Assembly (NCBI GenBank): GCA_026120185.1
Contig: JANUWF010001176.1
Location: 5,403,501 to 5,467,500, forward strand
DNA from: Voacanga thouarsii
Taxonomy: Eukaryota; Streptophyta; Magnoliopsida; Gentianales; Apocynaceae
Reading direction: 5' to 3'
DNA: 64,000 nucleotides
The first letter of the stretch is position 1. Every line of letters starts with the position of its first letter. The notes under the pieces are model-generated. The model was not told the origin of the DNA and searched no databases. It worked only from the letters and a program-made list of their open reading frames with translations. The position numbers were made by a program, and so were the translations under genes. Shown one piece after another: positions 34,898-47,324 of the stretch.

Positions 34898-36496
34898 ATG
34901 GAAACTATTACTGCTGCCCCTTTTAAAAGAAGATTGGAAACCAATTTTGAGAAACCAGTCAAAGTAAAGGATATTCAAAGTCTCTTTGAACAAAACAATT
35001 ATACCAACAAATATTTGCAAACTATTGGTGAATATTTGATTTCAAAACCAAGTATCTCCAATCCAGCAACTTCTGTGACATCAACCTCCAATGTCTCTCC
35101 AACTATTCCTCTTTTTAAACCTTATGAAATTCCTGTCCAATTTCGTGAGGAACTCAAGAAGACTTCTGCTCCACCCATGCTTATAGAATTACAGAGAAGG
35201 ATAGCAGAAATCGAAAAATCTAGTACACTACCTGACACTCCTTCCACAAGTGTTAAACAAAAATCTGTTATCCCTGAATCACCCTCTACTCCAGCCAAAA
35301 TAACCACACAGCAATCTATTTCTGTTTTACAAGAAACTGACTCCGACTCTGCTCCTGAACATATTCCAGAAGAACCTCCCTCCATAGAGATTGCTCCTCT
35401 CAGGATAAGACAACCAAACAATTGGAGAAATCCTCAGAAACTTTATTATTCTAGAGCCACTCACCCAGATGTAGCCCTAGAAAAAAGTCCAGCCATTTTG
35501 CAAAATTCTTACAATGCCAACAACATCTATGAATGGAACATAGATGGACAATCTGAGTACAACATTATGGCCAAATTCCAACAAATGACTATGGTGGCCA
35601 CTGCCTATCGCACAACCCTTGGTAGTTTAAATCAATTGTCTGCCCATGTCTTGATAGCAGGATTTACAAGACAACTCAAGGGTTGGTAGGATGAACATCT
35701 CACTGACATAGATAAATATGATATTCTTCATGCCGTTAAAACAGATGCTGATAGTCATCCCATCCTCCAAAATGGTGAACCAATCCCTGATGCAGTGTCT
35801 ACTTTGATTTTCACACTGGTCCGAACCTTCATAGGAAATTCAGGTATTTTTCGTGAAAAATCCACTGAGATTCTCAATAATCTCAAATGCAAAACTTTGT
35901 CTAACTTTAGATGGTATAAGGACACCTTCCTTACCAGAATTTATGCCAGACCTGATGAAAATAGCCAGTATTGGAAAGAAAAATTCTTAGATGGCCTTCC
36001 CAAATCTCTTCGTGACCTTGTTCGTGAAGAATTGCAAACCCAGCATAATAGTAATATACCTTATGATAGGATCACCTTTGGTCAGCTAACCAGCCAGATC
36101 CAACAAGTAGCCCTTAAGATTTGTCAACAAGATAAAATGTTAAGGCAATTAGACAAAGATAGAGCCTAAAGAAGCCGAGACTTAGGCTCCTTCTGTGAAC
36201 AGTTTGGGTTGCCTTCTTGCAGTTCAAAGCCCTACAGGAGACATAAGCACAAACAGTTACAATCCAACCCCACTTACCATAAAAGTAAGCCCAAATTTAG
36301 AAAGTTCAAATATCCAGCTCTTCCTGCTCCTCAACCCAAACCTCATAAAACCAAAAAGACCCATTTTTTAAAAGACAAGTCCAAAACTATTACTTGTTTC
36401 AAATGTGGTAAGCCAGGCCATATAGCCAGAAACTGCAGAGTCTTCAAAAGAATCCATGAACTCTCATTGGACCAAGAACTACTTGATAAGCTTTAG
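34898..36496 (+). pseudogene. Viral capsid protein with zinc knuckle, plus copy, broken
   Basis: Open stretches 34898-35689, 35795-36169 and 36209-36496 together cover the capsid region. An N-terminal P/S/T-rich linker (residues ~50-160) is followed by a capsid core with IYEWNIDGQSEYNI and later GNSGIFREKSTEILNNLKC. The C-terminal part is K/P-rich and ends in the knuckle at 36395-36436, C-x2-C-x4-H-x4-C, with all ligands present. TAG at 35687-35689 and further breaks near 36170-36208 interrupt it. The capsid packages the viral genome. It is highly similar to the inverted copy at 45637-47324. Confidence 0.78.
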
Positions 36497-37150
36497 AATC
36501 TTTTCTTTTCTGAATCAGATTCTGATCTTGTTGATGATGAATATGATCAGCAATTCACCCAAATCTAGGAAGATGATGTTCCTTCCACATCCACCTAAAT
36601 AGATGAAGAACAGCCCTCCATCAATGTCCTTTCTAAGGAACAAGATTTACTCTTAGAAATCATAGGCAACCTTCCTGATGATGCTACCAGAAAAAAGTAT
36701 CTAGATAAATTCAAACAAACTTTGCATCAACCATCATCCTCAAGATTAAATCCTTTTGATAATCATCCCAGAATTGTCAACACCTACAATATCATAGATA
36801 TTCTCAATAGGTTTCCAACCAAGCCCTAGAAATCGATTACAATCCAAGACTTGAAATCTGAAATTGCCATTCTCAAGCAAGAAATTAGAGAAATCAAAGC
36901 TTCTCAAGAAATTGACAGACTAGTTCTCTAATAACTCTGTTCAAAAGATGAAATAACAGTTGAGCCAGAAGTCTCAAAATCTTAAGAGCCAAATCAATTT
37001 TTGAATTATATTTCAAAAGTATCCATCCAGAAATGGCATGTCAGAATTACCCTGGTAATTGGCAATTCTTTCACCCTAGAAATCCCAACACTTCTAGACA
37101 CAGGTGCTGACCTCAATTGCATTCAAGAAGGACTCATCCCTACCAAAACA
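36497..37150 (+). pseudogene. Viral linker and aspartic protease start, plus copy, broken and truncated
   Basis: A linker rich in E, D, S, I and K (about 36500-36960), with several stops, leads to the protease start: LLDTGADLNCI at 37090-37125, with the D-T-G active-site triad intact. The copy is cut at about 37150, where similarity to the inverted copy at 45060 ends and the minus-strand arrangement begins. Confidence 0.7.
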
Positions 37151-37240
37151 GATGCTGCAAGTCTTGGGGATAAAGTGTGCAAGGTGTAAGATACAAGTGC
37201 TATGGTGTGGCAAGTATGTCTTATAATGAAATTGGAATGG

Positions 37241-37364
37241 CTATTTATAGTCGAAAAAGTAAAGCTACAGTAGCTTTTACTAAAGCTGCTACAGTGTACA
37301 GTGGCTTCATAAAGTTGCTACAGTGTTTTTGTTAAGGTTACTACTTACGTCAATGATGAGGTCA
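37241..37364 (-). promoter_or_regulatory. 35S-like viral promoter motifs, reading into the plus copy
   Basis: On the minus strand, TGACCTCA and TGACGTAA (37345-37364) form an as-1-like pair of TGAC(G) half sites, followed about 95 bases later by CTATAAATAG (37250-37241), a good plant TATA box. Caulimovirus full-length promoters carry as-1 plus TATA upstream of the transcript start. The start would be near 37210-37215. Because of the inversion, transcripts would run into the plus-strand copy in antisense. Confidence 0.5.
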
Positions 37365-37559
37365 TTCCGATGTCACCAATGTCGTCGTGAGTAAAGTCAT
37401 CTAAAGTCATCTTTGATTATTATTCACAATAGTAATCTTCTTCGTTTGATTATACCTCTTGATCTTCTGTAGGTGCTTTAGGTGTCGAGGCAGAAGATTG
37501 TCCCTGTAATTGTTGTAGCATCATTTGTATGGCTGCTACAAAATCTTCTTTGGACTTAG

Positions 37560-38333
37560 AGGCTACAAGAATAGTAGCTGCAATAGATTTCTATTGGAGG
37601 AACTCCGTTTGCTGACTGTCGGCCAAAGACAGGTACTTAGGGTTTGACTTAAACCATTTTTCGATAGAAGGGATGTAGGTATTTTTTGCATCCCAGTCTT
37701 TCCGCCATTTGCAATGTCCTTAGAGGGCAAGATATAGCAGGCCATGCTGGTTTGCCTCTTTGTGATATGCAAACTTCTGGAATAGATCCAGGCAAGTTTG
37801 AAGGTACTAAAAAATTGAAGCAGAAGGGGGACTACTGGTTGGGGATTTAAGTATCTAGACTGAAAATAATTAAATCCTTCTTTAACTGGTTAAGGGAGAA
37901 TTTCCTTAGTTGGTCCATAGATTGCCCACCACTGATTAACAAACTAATGGGGGAAGACAATCTGTGCAGATTTCTTTTTATTAAAATAGAAAAATCATGA
38001 ATGGCTTTGTTGTTTATTTTGAAATGTGAAGGCATTCACCCAGGCTACTTGGTAATCCCAGTAATTGTATACCATAGGGTCAAAAGGTTGGGAAAAACGT
38101 TTGAAGGTGTTTGGTGAGGCTTTCCATACTGAAGGAGTATGGATTGAATGGATTTAGACTGACGTATTTGTAATGAAGGATTCAGTCTTTTTATCCTTAT
38201 GAGGGTGAAAGGATGCACTTTCAGTATCTACCAGTATAAACTCGTAGTACTTTTGGATAAATTTTGGTGATTTCTAGACAAAATTAATATCTGGGCCAAA
38301 AAGTTGCCTAGCTGCTAATTGTGGATTGGAATT
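37560..38333 (-). pseudogene. Viral downstream ORF or polyprotein tail, broken
   Basis: Minus-strand pieces read continuously with the frame upstream (38334 and beyond): KFIQKYYEFILVDTESASF near 38265-38210, NVFPNLLTLWYTITGITK near 38100-38045, and MPSHFKINNKAIHDFS at 38035-37990. They look like one protein with several stops, lying between RNase H and the promoter. Some caulimovirid genera have a small ORF of unknown function at this place. I cannot assign a role. Confidence 0.5.
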
Positions 38334-38999
38334 CTAGAATTCGGGTTCCATTTGAAGAAGTTTATAGACTCCTGGAGTTTTGAAGTATGCAGGCTCAGGG
38401 GAGGAAGAGAGCCTGGAAGAAATTGGTTGTGGTTCAAAAGAAAGAACCTTTAAGGATGCCGACTGCATTGTGCTTGTGCTTGTGTTCTTGGAAACTGTTT
38501 TTCCAGATTTTGTGGGATTGGAAACCTCCAAAATTTTAAGTTCAAAAGGCTTTACCTAATTTACCTGTTTTAGATTAGCTTGTGTAAGCTGACTTGGATT
38601 GGCGGATGGAAAGCCCATTTGTTGACTAGCAGTAGGAAGTAGGAATCCCATTTTTCTGCACCTTTCATGAATATCAGCCACTGTCCATGTAGATTGGACT
38701 TGGGCTTCTTGTGAATCTTCAAATTCAACGATGTCAGCCCAACTTTTAGAAGTTAAGTTGTCCAAAGAGATTAGTTCCTGAATTTTGACAGGCTGCGGTG
38801 TTTGAGGTATAGTCATCACATAGTCTTTTGGGCTTGTAAATTGGGTTTTGCAAGTAGATGGTCCAGAGGACTCTTTCTTTGGTTCCTATTTATCAGGAGT
38901 AGGGATGGCAGGAAGCTCTTTGAGCTTCAAATTTTTATTTTTGGGTTTGGGAGCTATAGGACTATCGACCCTCCAAGAATTCCCAAGTTAAGAAATCAG
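38334..38999 (-). pseudogene. Viral polyprotein C-terminal region, first copy
   Basis: Minus-strand frames 38819-38556 (TPQPVKIQELISLDNL, KSWADIVEFEDS) and 38531-38334 (KTVSKNTSTSTMQS) follow RNase H. The composition is polar and low-complexity (S, T, P, Q and K), with no catalytic motif. A diverged second copy lies at 48877-49560, including the same KTPGVYKLLQMEPEF-type end. Confidence 0.55.
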
Positions 39000-40126
39000 G
39001 AATCGATTTTGAAGAACCTTTAATATATTCTATACCAAAATCAAATATAGATAAAATAGCTTACTATCTAGCAAATATCTGTTTAGATGCAAGGTTTTTG
39101 ACATCTTTTTGCAAAACATATTTTGCAGCTTTGCAGTCAATACGTAATAGAAATTTTTGGTTTAGCAAATCTGCTTGAAACTTTTGGATGCATAAAACAA
39201 TTGCTATGATTTCTTTTTTTATGGTGGGATAGTTTTGTTGAGAACTATTCCAATGTTTGGATGCAAATGCAACAATATGCTCTTTGCCATTTTTCTGTTG
39301 CTTCAAGATGCCACCATAACCAATGTCAGAGGTATCTATTTCAACAATTTTTAGAGCTTGGGGATCCAGCAAGGATAGACAAGAAAGATTTTTGTCCTGA
39401 GTCTTGACTTGTCGAACAATGGAGGTATGAACATTAGTCCATAGAGGAGGAGGCTGCTTAAGCCTATCATGCAATGGCTTGATTAGGCTTTTTATTCCTG
39501 GAATAAATTCAGAAACATAATTTAAACAGCCAACAAATCTTTGAAGTTGGGTCCTGTCAAGAATTTGGTCAGGAAATTTATCAGCAAATTGGATTGATCG
39601 GGAAATGGGGGTGATAGTTCCTTGTTGGATATTATGTCCCAGAAACCGAACATTATTTTGAAAAAGACTAAATTTTATTTTTGAAAACACTAAACCATTA
39701 TGTTTAATGGTAAAAAGTAGAACATTTAGATGTTTGAAATGTTGATCCAAACTATTTGAAAAAAATTAAAACATCATCAATGTAGACAATGATAAATTGA
39801 GAATAAGGGTTGAAAATCTCATTCATAATCCTTTGGAATTCAAAATGAGTATTTTTCAAACCAAAAGGCATTACATTATATTCATACTGACCAAATAGAA
39901 CTGTAAATGTAGTTTTATATCGATCTCTAGGATCAATTTGAATTTGCCAATATCCAGATTTCAAATCAAATTTTGAAAATATAATTGCAGCATGCAGCCT
40001 GTTGAGCAAGTCTTTTTTGTTTGGGATGGGATATCTTATCCATCTCAGTGTTGTATTGAGAGGTTTGTAATTGATTACCAATCTAGGAGCCCCTTTTTCA
40101 ACTTCAGCATTTTTGTAAACATAGAA
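39000..40126 (-). pseudogene. Viral RT and RNase H, first copy
   Basis: 40126-39752 holds the RT palm (VINYKPLNTTLRW, FSKFDLKSGYWQIQ, VMPFGLKNT) and the catalytic YIDD loop, intact. 39750-39064 holds the RT thumb (FLGHNIQQGTITP) and RNase H with VEIDTSDIGYGG, its first catalytic Asp, and the LLRIDCKAAKYVL region. A frameshift/stop near 39751 separates the two ORFs. The solo LTR F (40127-44414) splits the RT N-terminus. RT copies the pregenomic RNA; RNase H degrades it. There is no integrase, as expected for Caulimoviridae. Confidence 0.82.
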
Positions 40127-42437
40127 TGTAACACCCTACTACCTAGGCCTAACAGGGCCGGAGATGTCGCCTCGTCCAAAGGACAAGGGGTCTTTATAAC
40201 TAGGTCAAACAATCAGAATAATAGAAATAAAACAATACTTTAAACTTAAAACTTATTACAATCCAAGAATTCAAAAACAAATCTAAAATAGAAATTGTTA
40301 ACTCTCAACTCCCAAAGCATTACACAAAATAAATATCAGAAAATCTTCCAAGGCAGGCAACAACTAGCTACTCATCCCCACAGCAGGATCGACCTGAAAT
40401 AATGGTAAAAAGGGTGATGAAATAAAAAAAATCTCAGTAAGTCCGTGTGTGCTTTGAGTGTCCAGTAAAAATAGTTCGTGAATGCAATATGTAAAATCTT
40501 TATAAGAGAAATATTGGCAAGCAATAAACAATAGTCAAAATCAAGAGTGGTATTTTGGCTTTTCCAATCATACATGTTCAATAAAATCAACCACTCAAAA
40601 GGTGGTCATGGGTTACCACACGTTGGACCCCATAACCATGCAACGGTCAAAATGCCACACTTTGTGCAGACTGACAAAAGATCGGCCTACCAGGTGAGAT
40701 ACTCCTCTTTCTCTACACCCAAACAAAATCGGTTGTCCATTCCGGTAACACACAATCCACCTGACTGAAACTTGCTAGTTCAGATTGGCACGACCTACTG
40801 AACTGACATCTTATCCGGGGAGGACTTACCCCTCAGAGGTGGCCACCTACTGAGAGACTTACCCTAACCCATCAAAGGCTAGTCCTAGTAGTCCACCATT
40901 ATTGAGTACTCAACGTAATTTATTCCACTTGGTGGAAAATGAATAAAACATAGTTCTACTTGAAAATGGTAATTAAGGATTTCCAAAGTTTAGGGCAAAT
41001 CTGGTTTTAGAAAGAGCTTTAGGGTTTGAGTAAAACCACCCCTTGATTTTCAAATAATTTGTTTGCCTGAAATGAGAAATGAGATAATCCTCAATTGCCT
41101 TTACATAAGTGAGTGTCCACGCATTCTACATTTGGCTTACCATAGTAATCATTTTGCATCAAACAGGTTTTATGCAGCAGCTTACCTGATCATTTGCTAG
41201 AGATAAAATAAAGGTCTCCAACAGCTGACCTAACCCCGCCTGAGGTAAATATAAGTCATAATGAAACTTAAGCAAAAATTCACTTTCACAAATAATCCTA
41301 ACTCAACTTACTACAATCATGATCCTAGAGTCCCAAGCTTTAAGGCTAGATAATAAATAAAGGGTTTATAAGATAAGTTTAGTTTGGTATGAAAATAATT
41401 AGGGTTTTGAGAAATAGGTACTAATAAGTTGAAGGTTTAAATCTTGCTATAAATAAATTAGAGTTTATTTGATGAAGGGTCCTAGGTGGTATTATGTAAA
41501 ATAATAATCTATTAATAATTAATTGTTAGAAAATAATTGGTAACTAAAATTAGTTGTAAGTAAATTTTAATGGTTTCGATTGAAGGATAATAAATAAATT
41601 TTAATAGTAGTTTTGAATATATGACTTACAAAATTAATATTTTACCTATTATGAATATTTATATAAAAGGCTTTATTATTATTTTCTATATATTTTATTT
41701 TATATAACATATATATTTATTTCTTAAATAAAAGCTATTATTTATTTGACTAAAATATCATTATTTTATATAAGAGACCAAATCCACATTTTCCTAGGGT
41801 TTTCGAAATTCACTAGAAGAAATTATAGTAATAATTATTTTATTGATGGAATAAAATTAGCTTAGGGACAACAAGGTCATGATCATAATTTCTATTGCTA
41901 ACCATAATCATGAACATACACTCTACACCAATAAACAAAACATCCAAATCATGAATAAAGGCATAGATCTAAATTTACCAAGACATTATCCAAACTCTAC
42001 TATCATAACCATAATCACGACCTTAACAAGAATACATGAACATAAACCCTATTCACCAAAGGTGACATAATCTCTAACATGCTTATTCAATCATACTACT
42101 CACGACACGAAGAGCATGCAACAAAACCCTAAAAACCATAAAATTCAACCAAGACAATCAACTCATGCATCAATCCCATCTCCATCATATACACACATTT
42201 ATTCATGCTCCAATCTCAACTCCATCACAACAGCACATGCTCGAGCCCTAATCATAATCCATCTCCTTCCAATATCATCCTAGAGACATGAATCTAGAAT
42301 TTAAAGAGCAGGTTGAAGAGGCTTACTTGATGGATGACTACCTTGGAGTAGTTTCGAAGGAATCCTTACTCTTAGGAGACTTGATCCGCCAAGAGAGAAG
42401 AAGGAGATATGGCCATGGTTGAAGTAACCATTTAGCC

Positions 42438-42475
<38 letters not shown>

Positions 42476-44414
42476 ATTAGTGTGTATATATATATATATA
42501 TATATATACATATATCTGTTAGGAGTTGAAGATGAGTGAAAATGGAGATGATTGATCTTGCTTACCTTGAATGTGCTCTTCAGCCTTCAAGAAAATTTTG
42601 GTTTTTGATCTAAAAGAGAGACTTTAATTTAGGTATTTGATGTTAAAAATTGCAGAAGTGGTTTCAAAGGGTTGAGTAGGTGTGATCTGGAGTTTTTGGG
42701 GAAGATTAGAGAGGTTTGGAGTGGTCTTAGGCGTGAGAATGCTAGTAGGTGTTCTTGGTGTTCTTGGTTTGGGAGAGAATGGAGAGAATTTGGTTGAAAC
42801 TGGCCAAAATTCTGTGGGAATAGGGTGGCCGAATTGTTTGAGAGGGTTTTGGCAATTGAATTTTCTAGTTTGAGAGGAAAAGGAAAGCTGGTTGTTTGAA
42901 ATCTAAAAAGAATATTTTAGGGAACCAATTTTAGAAACAAAATATGGTAAGAAGATCTTGGTCAATGGAGAGCTTTTGGAAGCTTCAATGGCCGGCTGTT
43001 TGTCTGTGATTTTTGCTGAGATGAATGATGGTTGAAGGAGCTTTAGAGTGGCCGAAAATATGATGTACAAGAATGAAGGAATTTTCTGGTTGTTTGAGGT
43101 TTAATTCATGGAAGGTTGCTAAAATAAATTGCTAAAATTTTAGATTTCAATCAATGATTTGATTGGAGTGATTGATAGAGATATTTTAGGACAGCCATAG
43201 GATTGGTTTTCGAGTAGCATGCTAGGGAAGATGATGAAGCTCGATTCATGGCTGTTCAAGGGGAGTTTGTACAGAAAAATGGTGGAAGTTTCGGACAAGG
43301 CTGAAGAAGTAACAAAACTGAAAAATCCTAAACAGATTTTTGCAAGTTTGCTGGAAATTTCTGGGCAGATTTTGCTGCCATTTTCCAATCAGTTTGCAAA
43401 AGATTTGAAGGGCCATTCAGAGTCCTTCAAGGCTGGTTTCCAGCCTTCTTTATGGAGGAAAAACAAGGATGAGTTTCTGGGTGAAATACTGGAAGAAACA
43501 GCTTGGTTTTAGCTCACCAATGCTGCGAAAATTATCCAGAAAATTTCCTGGTTTGCACAGTTTTTGTGCAGCTCGATTTTGGCTGGGATTTTCAGTCTTC
43601 AAGTTGAGTAAATTGATCATTGTTCTGGAAAAATTTGAGAGGGAGAGATGGTTGAAATTTTTTACACTTGGACTGATCAAGAGGCTGGACAAATTTCAGT
43701 TTACAACATGAAGAAAATGTACACAGCTAGGTTGGAGTTTTGAAGGTTCAACCACGGAGATTAATTCTCTTGGGAACCTTCCAAAACTCCTCCCCATTTT
43801 CAGCCAACAAGATGACTCATATGGACATTTTCGAAACCTTCAAAGTCACAGCACTTTGCTGAAATTTTTCTGGAATAAAATTGGCTTGAATAAATCAAAC
43901 AACCTAATTGTCTAAGAATTAAGGAAAACTAGAGCTTAAAAAGGCCATGAATCCCTTAGAAGTTTTTGTACGGCACAAGAGTAGGATTAGGACATTTCTA
44001 TCATATCTCTCCTAGGACAACACTCCTACTCTTCCCTAAATCATGCAAGGGCCGAAATATAGCCTTCCTACACAAAAATAAAACTTAATCATGCTAAAGC
44101 TCCAATGATGGAATTTGAACCCAATACCTCAAGAATTAATTCCAAAGCTCTAACCACTAAACCACAATAACTCTTGTTCTTTTCTCTCCCAAATATTTTT
44201 CCTATTTAATCTTCAAGCTATCTCCCTATTCCCACCTCAAGCAAAAATTACCATTTTGCCCTTCTTACTCAACAACCACAATTAAGCCATCTAGACTACA
44301 AATCACATATCCAAGGCACATAAAATCATATAAAAATATATTTATTCATGCAAGAAAATATGATATGCATCCTAACCCCCTTACTCTAAGGTTGGCTTTA
44401 GCTGGGGTTTCGCA
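40127..44414 (-). mobile_element. Solo LTR F of the Tekay-like family B, 4288 bp
   Basis: TGTAACACCCT...GGGGTTTCGCA with a perfect 5-bp duplication TAGAA (40122-40126 and 44415-44419) inside the viral RT gene. It aligns over its whole length with the LTR at 7107-11338. No internal sequence remains, so it is the product of LTR-LTR recombination. The GA and TA microsatellites at 42441-42516 match the position of the GA tract in LTR B. No gene within. Confidence 0.88.
42441..42516. repeat. (GA)n and (TA)n microsatellites in LTR F
   Basis: GA dinucleotides at about 42443-42473 and TA dinucleotides at about 42485-42509. Confidence 0.9.
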
Positions 44415-45240
44415 TAGAATGCAGCACAACTCCATGGAGATGTACTAGGAGTGATGATTTTCTTTTGCAGGAGATCTTGGATTTCCATTTGGTAGAGAGT
44501 GGTTAACTCATGGTTCATTTGGATTGGTCTAGCCTTGGTTGGGATAGACTTTTCATCAAAGTCAAGCTCATAAGGAAGGCGGACTATGTGTTGTTTCCTA
44601 TGCCAGAAGGTAGTGGGAAGATCAAAACAGAGATGTTGCTGAATATGAGTTGCTATGGCTTAGATTTTTTGGTTTAATAGGTGGATCTTGCAATTGTAGC
44701 TGGAGTCTTTTGAAGGCCAAGTCAACTTTCAGGAAGTTGATTTGAGATTGTTTGTTTTCTAACAGTTGATGTTCTTTCTCAATAGGAGGCCTATCAAAAG
44801 GGATGAGAATTTTTTGATTTAAATGGGTAACTTGAACACCTTCTTTGAGGATCATAAACGGGATGATCTGCTGGATGAAATGAGTACTTAAGATAACAGG
44901 GTTAGTGATATCTTTGACTAATAAGAAAAAGGTAAAAATAGATAAAGAAGAGTGTTTTACCTCAACATTAGAAAGTTTGAAACTAATGCCTAGTTTCTTA
45001 CCATTGGCAGATCGGAAACTTTCTTTGGTATTTTCAAAGAATTTGGTAGGGATGAGTCCTTCTTGAATGCAATTGAGGTCAGCACCTGTGTCTAGAAGTG
45101 CTGGGATTTCTAGGGTGAAAGAATTACCAATTACCAGGGTAATTCTGACATGCCATTTCTAGATGGATACTTTTGAAATATAATTTAAAAATTGATTTGG
45201 CTCTTGAGATTTTGAGACTTCTGGCTCAACTGGTATTTTA
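44415..45240 (-). pseudogene. Viral protease and RT N-terminus, second copy
   Basis: Begins with the D-T-G-A active site at about 45110-45080 and continues with the frame at 44855-44622 (IKPKNLSHSNSYSATS end), then short pieces up to the F insertion at 44415-44419. It contains stops. On the other side of F the RT continues at 40126. Confidence 0.65.
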
Positions 45241-45636
45241 TCTTTTGAATAGAGTTGTTGGAGAACTAATCTAACAATTTCTTGAGAAGCTTTGGTTTCT
45301 CTAATTTCTTGCTTGAGAATGGCAATTTCAGATTGCAAGTCTTGGATTGTAATCGACTTATGGGGCTTAGTCGGAAAACTATTGAGAATATCTGTGATAT
45401 TGTAGGTGTTGACAATTCTAGGATGATTATCAAAAGGATTTGATCTTGAGGATGATAGTTAATGCAAACTTTGTTTGAATTTATCTAGATACTTTTTTTC
45501 TAGTAGCATCATCAGGAAGGTTGCCTATGATTTCTAAGAGTAAATCTTGTTCCTTAGAAAGGACATTAATGGAGGGCTATTCTTTATCTATTTCGGAGGA
45601 TGAGGAGGGAACATCATTTTCCTAGATTTGGTTGAA
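45241..45636 (-). pseudogene. Viral capsid-protease linker, second copy
   Basis: Minus-strand linker, homologous to plus-strand 36497-36960. It is charged and probably helical, with stops. Confidence 0.5.
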
Positions 45637-47324
45637 TTATTGATCATATTCATCATCAGCAAGATCAGACTCTAATTCAGAAAGGAAAAGATTTTGAAGC
45701 TTATCAAGTAGTTCTTGGTCCAATAAGAGTTCATGGATTCTTTTGGAGACTCTACAGTATCTGGCTATATGGCCTGGCTTACCATATTTGAAACAAGTAA
45801 TAGTTTTGGACTTGTTTTTTGAAAAATAGGTCTTTTTGGTTTTATGAGGTTTGGGTTGAGAAGCAGGAAGAGCTGGATATTTGGACTTTCTAAATTTGGG
45901 CTTACTTTTATGGTAAGTGGGCTTGGATTGTAACTGTTTGTGCTTATGTCTCCTGTAGGGCTTTGAACTGCAGGAAGGCAACCCAAACTATTCACAGAAG
46001 GAGCCTAAGGCAACCCAAACTGTTCACAGAAGGAGCCTAAGTCTCGGCTTCTTTAGGCTCTATCTTTGGCTAATTGCCTCAACATTTTATCTTGTCGGCA
46101 AATCTTAAGGGCTACTTATTAGATCTGACTGGTTAGCTGACCAAATGTGATCCTATCATAAGGTACATTACCATTATGCTGGGTTTGCAATTCTTCACAA
46201 ACAAGGTCACGAAGAGATTTGGGAAGGCCATTTAGGAATTTTTCTTTCCAATTCTAGCTATTTCCATCAGGTCTGGCATAAATTCTGGTAAGGAAGGTGT
46301 CCTTATACCATTTAAAGTCAGACAAAGTTTTGCATTTGAGATTATTGAGAATCTCAGTGGATTTTTCACGAAAAATACCTGGATTTCCTATAAAGGTTCG
46401 GACCAGTGTGAAAATCAAAGTAGACACTGTATCAGGGATTGGTTCACCATTTTGGAGGATGGGATGACCATCAGCATCTATTTTTACTGCATGAAGGATA
46501 TCATATTTATTTGTGTCAGTGAGATGTTCGTCCCACCAACCCATGAGTTGTCCTGTAAATCCTGCTATCAAGACATGGGCAGACAGTTAATTTGAACTAC
46601 CATGGGTTGTGCGATAGGTAGTGGCCACCATGGTCATTTGTTGGAATTTGGCCATAATGTTGTACTCAGATTGTCCATCTATGTTCCATTCATAGATGTT
46701 GTTAGCATTGTAAGAATTTTGCAAAATGGCTGGACTTTCTTCTAGGGCTACATCTGAATGAGTGGCTCTAGAATAATAAAGTTTCTGAGGATTTCTCCAA
46801 TTGTTTGGTCGTCCTATCTTGAGAGGAGCAATCTCTATGGAGGGAGGTTCTTCTGGAATATGTTCAGGAGCAGAGTCGGAGTCAGTTTCTTGTAAAACAG
46901 AAACAGATTGGTGTGTGGTTGTTTTGGCTGGAGTAGAGGATGATCCAGGGATAACAAATTTTTGTTTAACACTTATGGAAGGAGTTTCAGGTATTATAAT
47001 GGATTTTTCGATTTCTGCTATCCTTCTCTGTAATTCTATAAGCATGGGTAGAGCAGAAGTCTTCTTGAGTTCCTCACGAAATTGGACAGGAATTTCATAA
47101 GGTTTAAAAAGAGGAATAGTTGGAGAGACACTGGAGGTTGATGTCACAGAAGTTGCTGGATTGGAGATACTTGGTTTTGAAATCAAATATTTACCAATAG
47201 TTTGCAAATATTTGTTGGTATAATTGTTTTGTTCAAAGAGACTTTGAATATCCTTTACTTTGACTGGTTCCTCAAAATCGATTTCTAATCTTCTTTTAAA
47301 AGGGGTAGCAATAATAGTTTCCAT
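45637..47324 (-). pseudogene. Viral capsid protein, second copy, knuckle damaged
   Basis: Open pieces: 47324-46587 (245 residues, N-terminal linker and capsid core), 46571-46254 and 45981-45637. They follow the plus-strand copy at 34898-36496 closely. The zinc knuckle near 45812-45771 reads C-x2-Y-x4-H-x4-C, so its second cysteine is replaced by tyrosine while the plus copy keeps it. A duplicated ~33-base stretch occurs at about 45985-46040 ('ggcaacccaaactnttcacagaagg'). The overlap with the movement-protein ORF at 47285-47324 is a frame change in decayed sequence. Confidence 0.78.

Noticed and set aside
46801..47100. Plus-strand ORFs at 46801-47100 and minus-strand at 35122-35421, both starting MFG
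   Set aside because: They are the two antisense shadows of the inverted viral capsid copies, so their similarity is not independent evidence.
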